Positions 35,915 through 45,921 of a stretch of 64,000 nt of DNA are shown here, piece by piece (positions within the stretch are counted from its first letter, which is position 1; every line of letters starts with the position of its first letter). The notes beneath the pieces are model-generated. The model ran no database searches and was not told the origin of the DNA. It saw nothing but the letters and a program-made list of their open reading frames with translations. The stretch is from Komagataeibacter sp. FNDCR2 (GTDB taxonomy: Bacteria > Pseudomonadota > Alphaproteobacteria > Acetobacterales > Acetobacteraceae). The DNA lies in NCBI RefSeq assembly GCF_021295395.1, contig NZ_JAIWOU010000001.1, positions 1,181,001 to 1,245,000 on the forward strand. The letters run 5' to 3'. Both the position numbers and the translations under genes were made by a program.

Positions 35915-36574
35915 TCACTTTTTAGTGATACGATCGATAACACCAAAGACTTCCCGGGTCACCGCATCAATATCCGCCATGCCATCCACACGGTACAGAC
36001 GCTTCTCCGCCTCGTAATAAGGCAGGATCGGCGCCGTCTGTTCGCGGTAGGCCCGCAGCCTTGCGGCCACGGTATCGCGCCGGTCGTCCTCACGGCGGAT
36101 GAATTCGTGGCCCCCGCACACATCGCAGGTACCGGCCACCTTCGGCCGCTTGAACAGGTCGTTGTACCCGGCGCCACACTTGGCGCAGGTATAGCGGCCC
36201 GCAATCCGGTCAGCGAGGGCGTTTTCATCCACGTCCAGCAGCAGCACGGCGTCGATATGCCGCCCGCTGCGTGCCAGCATGGTGTCCAGCGCCTCCGCCT
36301 GCGCCCGCGTGCGCGGGAAGCCATCCAGAATGAACCCGTGGGCACAGTCCGGCTGCTGGATGCGGCTCTCGATCATCGCAATGATCAGGTCGTCGGGCAC
36401 CAGCCCGCCTTCCGCCATGATGCTCTTGACCTTCTGCCCCAGCGGGCTTCCCGCCGCGACTTCGGCCCGAAGCATGTCGCCCGTCGAAATCTGGGCGATT
36501 CCATACCGTTCTTCCAACCGCTTGGCCTGGGTGCCCTTTCCGGCGCCCGGCGGTCCAAGAAAAATAATATTCAA
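35915..36574 (-). CDS. adk: Adenylate kinase (zinc-lid type)
   Basis: Adenylate kinase of 219 residues: ATP + AMP to 2 ADP. P-loop GPPGAGKGTQ lies at 7-16, the AMP site includes STGDMLRAEV, and DGFPRTRAQAEAL follows. The lid carries CAKCG...CDVCGG, the four-Cys zinc-binding form typical of Gram-positives and some Proteobacteria. The start is TTG 36574, overlapping the secY stop as TTGA, so it is translationally coupled to secY. The N terminus (NIIFLGPPGAGKG) leaves no room for another start. Confidence 0.97.
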   Translation of the reverse strand: MNIIFLGPPGAGKGTQAKRLEERYGIAQISTGDMLRAEVAAGSPLGQKVKSIMAEGGLVPDDLIIAMIESRIQQPDCAHGFILDGFPRTRAQAEALDTMLARSGRHIDAVLLLDVDENALADRIAGRYTCAKCGAGYNDLFKRPKVAGTCDVCGGHEFIRREDDRRDTVAARLRAYREQTAPILPYYEAEKRLYRVDGMADIDAVTREVFGVIDRITKK

Positions 36575-37920
36575 CGCATTCTGCCCTTTCTGCCCCGTCC
36601 CCTGCGCATGAGTCCCTGATACTGGTGCGCGACGAGGTGAGACTGCACCTGGGTCACCGTATCGATCGTCACGGTCACGATAATGATCAGACTGGTGCCA
36701 CCAAAATAGAATGGCACGTTGTAATGGCTGATCAGGATCTGCGGCAACAGGCAGACAGCGACAAGATACAGCGCGCCGATGGTGGTGATGCGCGTGAGAA
36801 TCCTGTCAAAGAAGGTGGCCGTATTCGCACCCGGACGGATACCCGGCACGAACCCCCCCTGCTTGCGCAGGTTCTCCGCCGTTTCCTGCGGGTTGAAGGT
36901 CACCGCCGCATAGAAGTAGGAGAAGAATACGATCATCCCCGCATAGAACAGCATGTAAAGCGGCTGTCCCTGCCCCAGTTCCTGCCCCAGGAAGGACAGC
37001 CATCCCGGCAGCGAACTGTTATTCATGAAGCCGGAAATCGTGACCGGAATCAGCAGGACGGACGACGCGAAGATCGGTGGAATCGAGCCCGCCGTATTGA
37101 CCTTCAGCGGCATGTGGGTCGAATCGCCACCGAACATCCGCTGGCCGACCTGCCGCTTGGGGTACTGGATGACCACGCGCCGCTGCGCCAGTTCCATGAA
37201 GACGATAAACGCAATGGTGACGGCGGCCAACACCAGAAAGACCATTACGAAGAAGGGCGAAAGCGCCCCGGTATAGCCAAGCTGGAAAAGGCTCACCATC
37301 GCATTGGGAAGATTGGCCACGATACCGGCGAAGATGATCAGCGAAATGCCGTTCCCCACCCCGCGAGACGTGATCTGCTCACCCAGCCACATCAGGAACA
37401 TGGTCCCGCCCACAAGGGTCAGCACACACGAAACGATGAAGAATATGCCGGGCGACACGACGGCCGATCCAGCTTCCGTATGCATGTTCTCAAGCCCGAT
37501 CGCGATACCGTAGGCCTGGAACAGCGCGATGATCACGGTCAGGTAGCGCGTATATTCATTCAGCTTGCGCCGACCGCCCTCACCTTCCTTTTTCAGCGCC
37601 TCAAGCGAGGGAATCGCCGCCGACATCAGCTGCACGATGATCGAGGCGCTGATGTAGGGCATGATATTCAACGCGAACACGGTCATGCGCCCCAGCGCAC
37701 CACCCGTGAACATGTCGAACATGCCAAGTATGCCGCCCTGGTGCCGGGCCAGAAGCTGCCCCATGACCGTCGCATCGACGCCAGGAACGGGAATATAGGT
37801 GCCGATCCGATACACGATCAGCGCACCCAGCGTGAACCAGATGCGCTTCTTCAGTTCCGTCGCGTTGGCAAAGGAGCTGAAATTCAGATTGGCAGCCAAC
37901 TGTTCGGCCGCGGAGGCCAT
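36571..37920 (-). CDS. secY: Protein translocase subunit SecY
   Basis: Central channel of the Sec translocon, 449 residues with ten predicted helices. FANATELKKRIWFTLGALIV opens the protein; helix 2 follows the plug (GGILGMFDMFTGGALGRM), and the cytoplasmic loops GEQITSRGVGNGISLIIFAG and FVPGIRPGANTA are conserved. It partners SecE and SecG; secE is not in the window. A 158-base gap with two hairpins precedes it, and adk overlaps its stop. Confidence 0.98.
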   Translation of the reverse strand: MASAAEQLAANLNFSSFANATELKKRIWFTLGALIVYRIGTYIPVPGVDATVMGQLLARHQGGILGMFDMFTGGALGRMTVFALNIMPYISASIIVQLMSAAIPSLEALKKEGEGGRRKLNEYTRYLTVIIALFQAYGIAIGLENMHTEAGSAVVSPGIFFIVSCVLTLVGGTMFLMWLGEQITSRGVGNGISLIIFAGIVANLPNAMVSLFQLGYTGALSPFFVMVFLVLAAVTIAFIVFMELAQRRVVIQYPKRQVGQRMFGGDSTHMPLKVNTAGSIPPIFASSVLLIPVTISGFMNNSSLPGWLSFLGQELGQGQPLYMLFYAGMIVFFSYFYAAVTFNPQETAENLRKQGGFVPGIRPGANTATFFDRILTRITTIGALYLVAVCLLPQILISHYNVPFYFGGTSLIIIVTVTIDTVTQVQSHLVAHQYQGLMRRGRGRKGRMR

Positions 37921-37940
37921 GCGCCCATCCTTTCACAAGA

Positions 37941-37980
37941 ACAGCGTCACCGCTGGAAACGGGACGCTGTCATGATAAAA
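37941..37980 (-). promoter_or_regulatory. Hairpin just upstream of secY
   Basis: Arms ACAGCGTC (37941-37948) and GACGCTGT (37973-37980), perfect over eight bases, 24-base loop. It lies 20 bases before the secY start on the minus strand, between the ribosome site and the T8 run at 37975-37990 region, so it could affect secY translation. Confidence 0.45.
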
Positions 37981-37998
37981 AAAACCGCAGAAAGTAAT

Positions 37999-38036
37999 AA
38001 AGCGATGCGCCCGCCAAGTGCAAGCAGCATCGCTTT
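37999..38036 (-). terminator. Attenuator-like stem between rplO and secY
   Basis: Perfect arms AAAGCGATGC (37999-38008) and GCATCGCTTT (38027-38036), extended by near-complementary TAATA/TATTA, with an 18-base loop. On the minus strand TTTATTACTTTC follows. Termination is unlikely to be complete because secY and adk depend on read-through or a local promoter. Confidence 0.5.
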
Positions 38037-38078
38037 TATTATGCTTCGGGGACAGAACGCGTCTGTGCCCGGAAACGG

Positions 38079-38567
38079 TCATTCTGCGGCAGGAGCCTGC
38101 TGCTTCTGCGCCTTGACCTGCACCTTGCCGCCCGCTTTTTCAACGGCGGCCACGGCACCGGCCGAAGCTCCAGCCACTTCGATCGTGACGGCATGGTTCA
38201 GTTCGCCATCCGCCAGAAGACGGATACCGGCAAAACGACCGGAGCCAACCAGACCCGCCTTGGCCAGGACTTCCTCGGTCACGAGGGCCTTGGCATCGAG
38301 CTTGCCCGCAGCAATCGCCTTGTCCAGCGCGCCCAGATTCACGACGGCATATTCCTTGCGGAAGATGTTCTTGAATCCACGCTTGGGCAGACGCCGGTAG
38401 ATCGGCAGCTGACCGCCTTCAAAACCGTTCAGCGACACGCCGGAACGCGCCTTCTGGCCCTTCACGCCCTTGCCGGACGTCTTGCCCTTGCCGGAGCCGA
38501 TACCACGACCAAGGCGCTTCTTGCTGTAACGCGCGCCTTCGTTGTCACGGAGTTCGTTCAGGTTCAT
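38079..38567 (-). CDS. rplO: 50S ribosomal protein L15
   Basis: L15 of 162 residues, an assembly protein with a long extended N-terminal tail. [20 protein letters not shown] and the glycine-rich [19 protein letters not shown] are diagnostic; [20 protein letters not shown] is in the globular domain. The C-terminal Lys/Gln/Ala tail is slightly longer than in E. coli. Its ATG lies one base after the rpmD stop. The long gap to secY carries two hairpins. Confidence 0.98.
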   Translation of the reverse strand: MNLNELRDNEGARYSKKRLGRGIGSGKGKTSGKGVKGQKARSGVSLNGFEGGQLPIYRRLPKRGFKNIFRKEYAVVNLGALDKAIAAGKLDAKALVTEEVLAKAGLVGSGRFAGIRLLADGELNHAVTIEVAGASAGAVAAVEKAGGKVQVKAQKQQAPAAE

Positions 38568-38568
38568 T

Positions 38569-38757
38569 TCAATCCTCCACCCTGATCAGGTGGGACACCT
38601 TGCGGATCATGCCGCGAACTGAAGGCGTATCCTCCAGTTCACGCGTCCGACCGATCTTGTTCAGGCCGAGACCAACCAGCGTAGCCTGCTGGCCCGGCTT
38701 GCGCCCGTTCCCGGAATGCACCTGGGTGACGCGAACAGTAGCCTTGGTATCAGACAT
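38569..38757 (-). CDS. rpmD: 50S ribosomal protein L30
   Basis: L30 of 62 residues, a small peripheral protein of the large subunit. [20 protein letters not shown] and [20 protein letters not shown] match the family. It overlaps the end of rpsE by eight bases and abuts rplO, the normal spc-operon arrangement. Confidence 0.97.
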   Translation of the reverse strand: MSDTKATVRVTQVHSGNGRKPGQQATLVGLGLNKIGRTRELEDTPSVRGMIRKVSHLIRVED

Positions 38758-39328
38758 CAGCCGAAGCCTCCGTCGCTACCGCCGCCTCGCGACGCCCCAG
38801 AATGTCCGAAACCTTCTTGCCACGGCGGTTGGCGACCGAACGCGGGCTGGCGCAACGCTCCAGCGCGGCGAATGTCGCCTTGACCATGTTGTGCGGGTTA
38901 CGGGTTCCAAGGGACTTGGCCACCACGTCGTTGATGCCCAGGCTCTCGAACACCGCGCGCATCGGACCACCGGCAATGATGCCCGTGCCCGCATCCGCGG
39001 ACCGCAGCACGACCTTGCCCGCCCCGAAATGACCGGCCACATCGTGATGCAGCGTACGGCCTTCCTTCATCGGAACGCGGATCATCGCGCGCTTCGCACG
39101 GTCGGTTGCCTTGCGGATCGCTTCGGGAACCTCACGGGCCTTGCCCGCGCCAAACCCGACGCGTCCCTTCTGGTCACCAACCACGACCAGTGCCGCGAAT
39201 GCAAAGCGACGACCGCCCTTTACAACCTTCGCAACACGATTGATCGTGACCAGCTTGTCGACCAGATCATCGCCCTCGCGGTCGCGATCGCGACCACCCC
39301 GGCCGCCTTCTCTCGGTTCACGTGCCAT
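38750..39328 (-). CDS. rpsE: 30S ribosomal protein S5
   Basis: S5 of 192 residues, required for decoding fidelity and mRNA unwinding at the entry channel. The double-stranded-RNA-binding-like half ([20 protein letters not shown]) and the S5-like half ([20 protein letters not shown]) are intact. The loop region [19 protein letters not shown] is unaltered. The N terminus is a basic Arg/Gly/Asp tail and the C terminus extends past the E. coli end. Confidence 0.98.
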   Translation of the reverse strand: MAREPREGGRGGRDRDREGDDLVDKLVTINRVAKVVKGGRRFAFAALVVVGDQKGRVGFGAGKAREVPEAIRKATDRAKRAMIRVPMKEGRTLHHDVAGHFGAGKVVLRSADAGTGIIAGGPMRAVFESLGINDVVAKSLGTRNPHNMVKATFAALERCASPRSVANRRGKKVSDILGRREAAVATEASADV

Positions 39329-39345
39329 TATGCGTGACCCTTTCG

Positions 39346-39708
39346 TCAGAACGAGAGACCGCCCTCACGGGCAGCCTCCGCCAGGGCCTTGATACGCCCA
39401 TGATAGAGATAAGCGCCGCGGTCGAAAACGACCTTCGACACACCGGCAGCCACCGCGCGTTCCGCCAGAAGCTTGCCAACCGCACCCGCCGCCTTGACGT
39501 CCGTGCCACCCGACAGGGTGGAGCGCAGATCCTTGTCCAGCGACGATGCCGCGGCCAGTGTACGGCCGGCAGCGTCGTCGATCACCTGGGCGTAGATGTT
39601 CTTGCCCGAACGGAACACCGACAGACGCGGACGGCCACCGCTCTTGCGGCGAAGCTGGAAACGGAGACGCTGGCGCCGCCGTTCCCGCAGATCCTTCTGC
39701 GTGCTCAT
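39346..39708 (-). CDS. rplR: 50S ribosomal protein L18
   Basis: L18 of 120 residues, binds 5S rRNA with L5 and L25. The basic N terminus ([20 protein letters not shown]), then [20 protein letters not shown] and the C-terminal [20 protein letters not shown] are standard. Its ATG overlaps the rplF stop by one base (TAATG), and rpsE follows after 17 bases. Confidence 0.98.
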   Translation of the reverse strand: MSTQKDLRERRRQRLRFQLRRKSGGRPRLSVFRSGKNIYAQVIDDAAGRTLAAASSLDKDLRSTLSGGTDVKAAGAVGKLLAERAVAAGVSKVVFDRGAYLYHGRIKALAEAAREGGLSF

Positions 39709-40241
39709 TATTTCTTCTTGCCTTCCTTGCGACGGATGGTTTCCGTTTCATAACGGACACCCTTGCCCTTGTAGGGCTCGGGCTTGCGGAAGCTACGGAT
39801 GTCAAGCGCAACCTGCCCGACACGCTGCTTGTCGATGCCTTCGACAGTGACAGCGGTCGGACGCGGCGTCGTGATCTTGATCCCTTCGGGAATCGCATAG
39901 ACGATGTCATGCGAATAGCCGAGGTTCATGACCAGGTTCTTGCCCTGCACCGCCGCGCGATAACCCGTTCCGGTGATTTCCAGCGTCTTGGAAAACCCTT
40001 CGGACACGCCCTTGACCATTCCCGCGATCAGGGAACGGGTCGTTCCCCACATCATACGGGCCTGAGCCGCGGTATCGTTCGGCTTGACCGCGACCTTGCC
40101 GTCCGCAACGTCGACCGCAACATGACGGGACAGCGGCAGCTTGAGTTCGCCCAGCTTGCCCTTTGCCGTCAGCACGCCATCAGCAATGGAAACCTGCACA
40201 CCCGACGGAACTTCGACGGGATATTTGCCCACTCGCGACAT
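39708..40241 (-). CDS. rplF: 50S ribosomal protein L6
   Basis: L6 of 177 residues, two tandem repeats binding 23S rRNA near the factor-binding site. [20 protein letters not shown] opens the first repeat; [20 protein letters not shown] starts the second, and the C-terminal [20 protein letters not shown] with a KKK end is present. It lies 10 bases after rpsH and is coupled to rplR. Confidence 0.98.
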   Translation of the reverse strand: MSRVGKYPVEVPSGVQVSIADGVLTAKGKLGELKLPLSRHVAVDVADGKVAVKPNDTAAQARMMWGTTRSLIAGMVKGVSEGFSKTLEITGTGYRAAVQGKNLVMNLGYSHDIVYAIPEGIKITTPRPTAVTVEGIDKQRVGQVALDIRSFRKPEPYKGKGVRYETETIRRKEGKKK

Positions 40242-40251
40242 TTATCCCTCC

Positions 40252-40650
40252 TCAGAACACACGACAGAGGACTTCACCGCCAACATTGGCAGCGCGGGCC
40301 TCCGCATCGGACAGGACACCGCGCGGGGTCGACAGGATCGACACACCCAGCCCGGCATAGACACGCGGCAGTTCCTTGATCTTGGAATAGACGCGGCGCC
40401 CCGGCTTGGACACACGGTGGATTTCTTTAATGACCGGCTCGCCATCGAGATACTTCAGCTCGATACGCAGCTGGGCTACGCCCTTGCGCAGTTCCTCACG
40501 GGAGAAACCACGGATATATCCCTCACGGCGCAGGGCCTCCAGGACACTGGCGCGCAGCTTGGAAGCCGGCGCGACGCATGCGGCATGCCGTGCACGCTGC
40601 GCATTGCGGATCCGGGTGAGCAGATCACCCAAAGGATCAGAAAGTGACAT
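40252..40650 (-). CDS. rpsH: 30S ribosomal protein S8
   Basis: S8 of 132 residues, a primary 16S-binding protein and, in E. coli, the translational repressor of the spc operon. SDPLGDLLTRIRNAQRARHA, then the central SKPGRRVYSKIKELPRVYAG and ILSTPRGVLSDAEARAANVG are conserved. Whether S8 autoregulates here would depend on an rRNA-mimic site near rplE, which I cannot confirm by eye. Confidence 0.98.
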   Translation of the reverse strand: MSLSDPLGDLLTRIRNAQRARHAACVAPASKLRASVLEALRREGYIRGFSREELRKGVAQLRIELKYLDGEPVIKEIHRVSKPGRRVYSKIKELPRVYAGLGVSILSTPRGVLSDAEARAANVGGEVLCRVF

Positions 40651-40662
40651 CGTTCCCTGCCC

Positions 40663-40968
40663 TTACCAGCTCGATTTGACCATACCCGGGATCTGACCAT
40701 TGGAGGCCAGGTCGCGCAGGGCGATACGGCAGAGTTCGAACTTTCTGTAATTGGCGCGCGGACGCCCCGTCAACTTGCAGCGCAGGCGCACGCGCACGCG
40801 CGACCCATTGCGAGGAAGTTCAGCAAGCTTGAGCGATGCATCGAAACGATCTTCAACCGGCAAAGACCGATCCATGATGATGTTCTTTAATGCTGTCCGC
40901 TTAGCCCGGTCCCGGGTTGCCATGCGCTCGCGCTTGACATTCCGGTTAACGGCGGAAATTTTGGCCAT
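40663..40968 (-). CDS. rpsN: 30S ribosomal protein S14
   Basis: S14 of 101 residues, the zinc-free long form (no C-x2-C pairs). [20 protein letters not shown] and [20 protein letters not shown] then [18 protein letters not shown] are diagnostic. ATG 40968 gives the exact family length; the longer reading from 41019 adds 17 unrelated residues. It sits between rplE and rpsH as usual. Confidence 0.98.
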   Translation of the reverse strand: MAKISAVNRNVKRERMATRDRAKRTALKNIIMDRSLPVEDRFDASLKLAELPRNGSRVRVRLRCKLTGRPRANYRKFELCRIALRDLASNGQIPGMVKSSW

Positions 40969-41074
40969 ACCTTGTTTTACCCTCCGGAACCTGTCGGGCC
41001 ATTCCCAACGGTTTTCCAAACAACGTGTCTATTAGGTCTTCTGGACTTCAGACGGAAGCCCTTTCGCTACATTT

Positions 41075-41644
41075 TTATGCAGCGAAGGGCAGATCAAACG
41101 CCTTGAGCAGAGCCTTTGCTTCCGCATCCGTCTTCGCGGTGGTCACGAAGATGATGTCCATGCCCCGGATTTCGTCTACCTTGTCGTATTCGATTTCCGG
41201 AAAGACGATCTGTTCCTTCAGGCCCATGGCGAAGTTGCCACGGCCGTCAAAACCCTTGTTCGCCGGCAGCCCACGGAAATCACGCACGCGCGGCAGGGCG
41301 ATCGTGACAAAGCGGTCGAGGAATTCGAACATCTGCGTACGACGCAGCGTCACCTTGCACCCGATCGGCAGACCCTCGCGGATCTTGAACCCGGCAATCG
41401 CCTTCTTGGCAACCGTCTTGACCGGCTTCTGCCCTGCGATCAGGGTCATTTCCTTGACGGCGGCATCCAGCTTCTTCTGGTCGCCGGCGGCTTCGCCCAC
41501 GCCCATGTTCAGGACGATCTTTTCGAGACGCGGAATCTGCATCTCGTTTTCGTACCCGAATTCCTCGCGCAGCTTCGCGCGCAGCTCGTTCCTGTAACGC
41601 TGCTGCATGCGCGGCGCAGGGCGGGCCTCTTTCACTTCAGACAT
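41075..41644 (-). CDS. rplE: 50S ribosomal protein L5
   Basis: L5 of 189 residues, central-protuberance protein carrying 5S rRNA and touching the P-site t[23 protein letters not shown], then [20 protein letters not shown] and the C-terminal [19 protein letters not shown] are conserved. ATG 41644, with GGAGG six bases upstream, is preferred to an in-frame ATG at 41743 that lies within rplX. There is a 106-base gap before rpsN. Confidence 0.98.
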   Translation of the reverse strand: MSEVKEARPAPRMQQRYRNELRAKLREEFGYENEMQIPRLEKIVLNMGVGEAAGDQKKLDAAVKEMTLIAGQKPVKTVAKKAIAGFKIREGLPIGCKVTLRRTQMFEFLDRFVTIALPRVRDFRGLPANKGFDGRGNFAMGLKEQIVFPEIEYDKVDEIRGMDIIFVTTAKTDAEAKALLKAFDLPFAA

Positions 41645-41654
41645 ACCCGCCTCC

Positions 41655-41975
41655 TCAGCCTTCGATAATTTCGCCAGTCGCCTTGGCGACGCGAACCTTG
41701 CGACCATCTTCCAGAACCCGGAAACCCACCTTGGTCGGGTCACCGCTCTTGGGATCGATCAGCTTCAGGTTGGACAGGTGCACGGGCATTTCCTTCTGGA
41801 TAATGCCCCCCTGCTCACCCATGCGGGACGGACGGGTATGCCGCTTGGCGATTGCCACGCCACGGACGACAGCCTTGTTGGCCGCCGACAGGACTGTAAC
41901 AACCTCGCCACGGATTCCCTTGGAACCACCAGTGGTGACCAGAACCTGGTCACCCTTCTTGATACGAGCAGCCAT
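41655..41975 (-). CDS. rplX: 50S ribosomal protein L24
   Basis: L24 of 106 residues, assembly initiator near the tunnel exit. The KOW motif lies in [20 protein letters not shown], followed by the conserved [20 protein letters not shown] and the [15 protein letters not shown] stretch. Its ATG overlaps the rplN stop (TAATG). Confidence 0.98.
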   Translation of the reverse strand: MAARIKKGDQVLVTTGGSKGIRGEVVTVLSAANKAVVRGVAIAKRHTRPSRMGEQGGIIQKEMPVHLSNLKLIDPKSGDPTKVGFRVLEDGRKVRVAKATGEIIEG

Positions 41976-42343
41976 TACAGCACCTCCGGTGCCAGCGAGA
42001 TGATCTTCATGAACTTGCGTGCACGCAGTTCGCGCACGACCGGGCCAAAGATACGCGTGCCAATCGGCTCCTGCTGCTTGTTGATCAGCACGGCCGCGTT
42101 GCGGTCAAACCGGATGGCGCTGCCATCCGCACGGCGCACGGGGTAGGAAGTACGGACGATCACCGCCTGGTGAACGTCGCCCTTCTTTACCTTCCCGCGG
42201 GGAATGGCCTCTTTGACGGACACGACAATCACGTCGCCGACCGAGGCAGTCTTCCGCTTGGAACCGCCCAGCACCTTGATGCACTGCACCTGACGGGCAC
42301 CGGAATTGTCGGCCACGTCAAGGTTGGTCTCGGGATGGATCAT
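41975..42343 (-). CDS. rplN: 50S ribosomal protein L14
   Basis: L14 of 122 residues, at the subunit interface contacting 16S rRNA. The opening [20 protein letters not shown] and central [20 protein letters not shown], then [20 protein letters not shown] and the [17 protein letters not shown] end match the family throughout. First gene of the spc block here; rpsQ precedes it by 15 bases. Confidence 0.98.
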   Translation of the reverse strand: MIHPETNLDVADNSGARQVQCIKVLGGSKRKTASVGDVIVVSVKEAIPRGKVKKGDVHQAVIVRTSYPVRRADGSAIRFDRNAAVLINKQQEPIGTRIFGPVVRELRARKFMKIISLAPEVL

Positions 42344-42358
42344 GGTCTATGCCCTTCT

Positions 42359-42640
42359 TTACGCCTGCGTACCAGACGCGGCACCGGCGGCAGCCGCGAG
42401 CGGCTGACCATTCCGGACAACGACAGTCCAGGTCTTGCGGCGGGAAATCGGCCGGCATTCTTCAATGCGCACCATGTCCCCCACCTTGCATTCATTCAAG
42501 CCGTCATGCGCCGCGTATTTCTTCGAGCGACGAATGAACTTCTTATACAACGGATGGATAACGCGACGATCGACAAGAACCGTTACGGTCTTGTCCATCT
42601 TGTCGCTGGTTACCCTTCCGGTCAGGACGCGCCTTGGCAT
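42359..42640 (-). CDS. rpsQ: 30S ribosomal protein S17
   Basis: S17 of 93 residues, an OB-fold primary rRNA-binding protein. [20 protein letters not shown] and [20 protein letters not shown] then [20 protein letters not shown] are conserved. A short Ala/Gly-rich tail ([14 protein letters not shown]) extends beyond the E. coli form. It follows rpmC by 13 bases. Confidence 0.98.
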   Translation of the reverse strand: MPRRVLTGRVTSDKMDKTVTVLVDRRVIHPLYKKFIRRSKKYAAHDGLNECKVGDMVRIEECRPISRRKTWTVVVRNGQPLAAAAGAASGTQA

Positions 42641-42653
42641 CGCCCGTCTCCCT

Positions 42654-42890
42654 TCAGGACTTTACTGCCGGCGCCTGGCCAGCGGAACTCTTCTTCACAA
42701 CTTCGGTCGCAATCGTCTTCACACGCGCGATGTCACGACGGACCTCACGCATGCGGGACTGCCCCTCGGTCTGGCCGGTCGCGTGCTGAAACCGAAGATT
42801 GAACTGCTCGCGCTTCAGATCGACGAGAAGCGTATCCAGTTCTTCAACAGTCTTGGCACGCAGATCGGCCGGCTTTGTTGCCTTCGCCAT
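42654..42890 (-). CDS. rpmC: 50S ribosomal protein L29
   Basis: L29 of 78 residues, a two-helix hairpin near the tunnel exit. [20 protein letters not shown] and [20 protein letters not shown] then [14 protein letters not shown] give the full family pattern. The last dozen residues are a Lys/Ala tail. Its start is one base after the rplP stop. Confidence 0.97.
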   Translation of the reverse strand: MAKATKPADLRAKTVEELDTLLVDLKREQFNLRFQHATGQTEGQSRMREVRRDIARVKTIATEVVKKSSAGQAPAVKS

Positions 42891-42891
42891 C

Positions 42892-43308
42892 TCACGCCTC
42901 TCCGATACGGGTCACGAACTTTGTCTTGATCGGCAGCTTCGCCGCGCCCAGAGCCAGCGCTTCACGCGCGACTTCCGGCGGCACACCTTCGATCTCGAAC
43001 AGAATTCGACCCGGCTTCACACGAGCCACCCAATATTCGGGCGACCCCTTGCCGGACCCCATACGCACTTCTGCGGGCTTTGTCGAGACCGGAAGATCAG
43101 GGAAGATCCGAATCCAGACACGACCCGCTCTTTTCATGGCGCGGGTAATGGCGCGACGGGCAGCTTCGATCTGGCGGGCCGTGATCCGTTCAGGCTGGAG
43201 AGCCTTCAGGCCAAAAGCCCCGAAATTCAGGGTTGTGCCACCCTTGGCCAACCCATGAATGCGCCCTTTGTGGGCCTTGCGGTACTTTGTCCGCTTGGGA
43301 GAAAGCAT
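42892..43308 (-). CDS. rplP: 50S ribosomal protein L16
   Basis: L16 of 138 residues, required for A-site tRNA placement. [20 protein letters not shown] opens the protein; [20 protein letters not shown] and [20 protein letters not shown] and [20 protein letters not shown] are all conserved, including the Arg region hydroxylated in E. coli. It lies 54 bases after rpsC. Confidence 0.98.
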   Translation of the reverse strand: MLSPKRTKYRKAHKGRIHGLAKGGTTLNFGAFGLKALQPERITARQIEAARRAITRAMKRAGRVWIRIFPDLPVSTKPAEVRMGSGKGSPEYWVARVKPGRILFEIEGVPPEVAREALALGAAKLPIKTKFVTRIGEA

Positions 43309-43362
43309 TTTCTAAATCCTCACGCGCCGCCTGGCGCATCTAGGTCCATTTGACCGCGCAGA

Positions 43363-44040
43363 TCAGCGCTGCGGGGCCTGTTCGGCGGCGCGACGGTCCT
43401 GCGCCAGCGGATCATGGGCAAGAATCTCGCCCTTGAAGATCCAGACCTTCACACCACAGGTGCCATAGGTCGTCTTGGCGGTCGCCACACCATAATCGAT
43501 GTCCGCACGCAGCGTATGCAGCGGCACCCGACCTTCGCGATACCACTCGATACGCGCGATTTCCGCGCCGCCCAGACGGCCCGAGCAGTTGATCCGGATA
43601 CCCTGCGCGCCAAGGCGCATGGCGGACTGCACGGCGCGCTTCATGGCGCGACGGAACGCAACGCGACGTTCGAGCTGCTGCGCGATGTTCTCGGCCACGA
43701 GGGTCGCATCGATTTCCGGCTTGCGGATTTCGACGATGTTCAGCGCGACATCGGTCTTGGCCATACGGGCCAGATCCTTGCGCAGCACGTCGATATCCTG
43801 CCCCTTCTTGCCGATCACCACACCCGGACGGGCCGCGTAGATGGTGACGCGGGGCTTCTTGGCCGGACGCTCGATAACCACACGGGACACACCCGCACCA
43901 GACAGCTTGCGGCGCAGGTACGCGCGCAGCTTCAGGTCATCATGCAGCAGGCGCGCATAATCGGCATCAGCGTACCAGCGGCTGTCCCATGTCCGGTTAA
44001 TACCGAGCCGCAGCCCGATCGGATTAACTTTATGTCCCAT
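43363..44040 (-). CDS. rpsC: 30S ribosomal protein S3
   Basis: S3 of 225 residues, part of the mRNA entry helicase. [20 protein letters not shown] opens it; the KH domain holds [20 protein letters not shown], and the C-terminal domain has [20 protein letters not shown] then [20 protein letters not shown]. The C terminus ends in an Arg/Gln/Ala tail. It follows rplV by three bases. Confidence 0.98.
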   Translation of the reverse strand: MGHKVNPIGLRLGINRTWDSRWYADADYARLLHDDLKLRAYLRRKLSGAGVSRVVIERPAKKPRVTIYAARPGVVIGKKGQDIDVLRKDLARMAKTDVALNIVEIRKPEIDATLVAENIAQQLERRVAFRRAMKRAVQSAMRLGAQGIRINCSGRLGGAEIARIEWYREGRVPLHTLRADIDYGVATAKTTYGTCGVKVWIFKGEILAHDPLAQDRRAAEQAPQR

Positions 44041-44043
44041 GGA

Positions 44044-44445
44044 TCAGGCTGCCTTTTTTTCGGTTTCAGCTTCGGACTTCTTTTCAGCCACAACGATGGT
44101 CAGGTGGCTGAAAAACTTCTCGATGCGGGCCGAACGGCCACGACCACGTGCGTGGAAACGACGCATCACGATCGACTTGCCCACTTCTGCACGGGCCACA
44201 ACCAGCTGGTCAACGTCCAGCTGATGGTTGTTCTCGGCGTTGGCGATCGCACTTTCCAGGGTCTTCTTAACCTGCTGGGCAATGCGCCGCTTGGAGAAAG
44301 TGAGCGTGGCGATCGCCTGCCCGGCCGGCTTGTTGCGGATCAGACCCGCAACAAGGTTCAGCTTGCGCGGGCTGATGCGGATGTTCCGCGTCATGGCCTG
44401 CGCTTCGGTTTCCGCGAGCGTGCGCGGATGCTTAGGCTTGCTCAT
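44044..44445 (-). CDS. rplV: 50S ribosomal protein L22
   Basis: L22 of 133 residues. The globular part has [20 protein letters not shown], and the long beta-hairpin that lines the exit tunnel lies around [20 protein letters not shown]. No deletion is visible in that hairpin, where macrolide-resistance changes fall in other species. A Lys/Glu tail ([14 protein letters not shown]) ends it. It starts two bases after rpsS. Confidence 0.97.
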   Translation of the reverse strand: MSKPKHPRTLAETEAQAMTRNIRISPRKLNLVAGLIRNKPAGQAIATLTFSKRRIAQQVKKTLESAIANAENNHQLDVDQLVVARAEVGKSIVMRRFHARGRGRSARIEKFFSHLTIVVAEKKSEAETEKKAA

Positions 44446-44447
44446 GA

Positions 44448-44726
44448 TCAGCCCCGCTTCGCTTTCTTGTCCGAAGAATGACCCGTGAAGGTACGGGTCG
44501 GCGAAAATTCACCGAACTTGTGCCCCACCATGTTCTCGGAGACCTGCACGGGCAGGAATTTGTGCCCGTTATAGACGCCGAACGTCAGCCCGACGAACTG
44601 CGGCAGGATGGTGGATCGACGCGACCAGATCTTGATCACTTCGTTACGGCCCGATGCGCGCGATGCATCGGCTTTGTTCAGCAGATACCCGTCCACGAAC
44701 GGGCCCTTCCAGACGGAACGTGCCAT
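44448..44726 (-). CDS. rpsS: 30S ribosomal protein S19
   Basis: S19 of 92 residues, head protein paired with S13. [40 protein letters not shown] and the C-terminal [20 protein letters not shown] then [11 protein letters not shown] are the canonical blocks. It lies between rplB (12 bases upstream) and rplV. Confidence 0.98.
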   Translation of the reverse strand: MARSVWKGPFVDGYLLNKADASRASGRNEVIKIWSRRSTILPQFVGLTFGVYNGHKFLPVQVSENMVGHKFGEFSPTRTFTGHSSDKKAKRG

Positions 44727-44738
44727 CTTAAATGCCCC

Positions 44739-45569
44739 TTACTTGCCGGTCTTCCGGCGACGGATGATCAGACTGTCCGTACGCTTGTTGACCCTGGTCT
44801 TGTAACCCTTAGTCGGCTTGCCCCATGGCGTAACCGGATGACGCCCGCCCGAGGTGCGTCCCTCACCACCGCCATGCGGATGGTCAACCGGGTTCATGAC
44901 AACACCACGGTTATGCGGACGGCGGCCCAGCCAGCGGCTGCGGCCGGCCTTGCCCATATGCTGGTTCATGTTGTCCGGGTTGGACACGGCGCCAATGGTC
45001 GCCATGCATTCCGCGCGGACAACACGCAGCTCACCGGACTGCAGCTTGATCTGGGCGTAACCCATATCCTTGCCGACCAGCTGAGCATAGGTGCCAGCGG
45101 AACGTGCGATCTTGCCACCACCACCGGCCTTGAGCTCGATGTTGTGGATGATCGTGCCCACCGGAACCGCGGACAGCGGCATCGCGTTGCCCGGCTTGAT
45201 GTCGGCGCGCGCACCCGCGACAACCTGGTCACCCGCCTTCAGGCGCTGCGGCGCGATGATATAGGCCAGTTCACCGTCTTCATACTTGATGAGCGCGATG
45301 AACGCCGTACGGTTCGGATCATATTCCAGACGCTCCACCGTGCCGACCACGTCGAACTTGCGACGCTTGAAGTCAACATAGCGATAGGACTGCTTGTGTC
45401 CGCCACCGATGAAACGCGAGGTGGTGCGGCCGTGGTTGTTACGGCCGCCGCTCTTGTTCTTCCCCTCGGTCAGGCCCTTTACGGGCTTGCCCTTCCACAG
45501 CTCCTTGCGGTCGATCAGAACCGTTCCGCGCAGGCTGGGGGTAACTGGATTAAAGTGCTTCAATGCCAT
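44739..45569 (-). CDS. rplB: 50S ribosomal protein L2
   Basis: L2 of 276 residues, essential for subunit association and peptidyl transferase assembly. Landmarks: the N-terminal [40 protein letters not shown], and the C-terminal functional loop [20 protein letters not shown] with its invariant His. The tail is basic ([15 protein letters not shown]). It is the fifth gene of the S10 operon. Confidence 0.98.
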   Translation of the reverse strand: MALKHFNPVTPSLRGTVLIDRKELWKGKPVKGLTEGKNKSGGRNNHGRTTSRFIGGGHKQSYRYVDFKRRKFDVVGTVERLEYDPNRTAFIALIKYEDGELAYIIAPQRLKAGDQVVAGARADIKPGNAMPLSAVPVGTIIHNIELKAGGGGKIARSAGTYAQLVGKDMGYAQIKLQSGELRVVRAECMATIGAVSNPDNMNQHMGKAGRSRWLGRRPHNRGVVMNPVDHPHGGGEGRTSGGRHPVTPWGKPTKGYKTRVNKRTDSLIIRRRKTGK

Positions 45570-45585
45570 TTCTTGTCACCCCGCG

Positions 45586-45921
45586 TCAGACCAGCTTCGC
45601 GGTCAGGTCGATGGACTGACCTTCTGCAAGCTGGACAAACGCCTTCTTCACATCCGAACGCTGGCCGGGACGTCCCTTGAAGCGCTTGGCCTTCCCCTTC
45701 TGGATGAGTGTGTTCACACCCAGAACCTTCACACCGAACAGCGTCTCGACCGCTACCTTGATCTCCAGCTTCGTCGCGGTGATCGCGACCTTAAAACCGA
45801 CCTGATTTTTCTCGGACAGGGCTGTCGCCTTTTCCGTGATCAGGGGGGAGCGGATGATGTCGTACATCGCTTCCCGGGACATACGCTCCGCCTTCTTGCG
45901 GATTGCCAGGATGTTGGTCAT
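45586..45921 (-). CDS. rplW: 50S ribosomal protein L23
   Basis: L23 of 111 residues, the docking site for trigger factor and SRP at the tunnel exit. [20 protein letters not shown] and the [20 protein letters not shown] loop then [20 protein letters not shown] are typical. The ATG at 45921 overlaps the rplD stop (ATGA). A shorter start at Met14 (SREAMYD) is possible and would give a more usual length. Confidence 0.96.
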   Translation of the reverse strand: MTNILAIRKKAERMSREAMYDIIRSPLITEKATALSEKNQVGFKVAITATKLEIKVAVETLFGVKVLGVNTLIQKGKAKRFKGRPGQRSDVKKAFVQLAEGQSIDLTAKLV

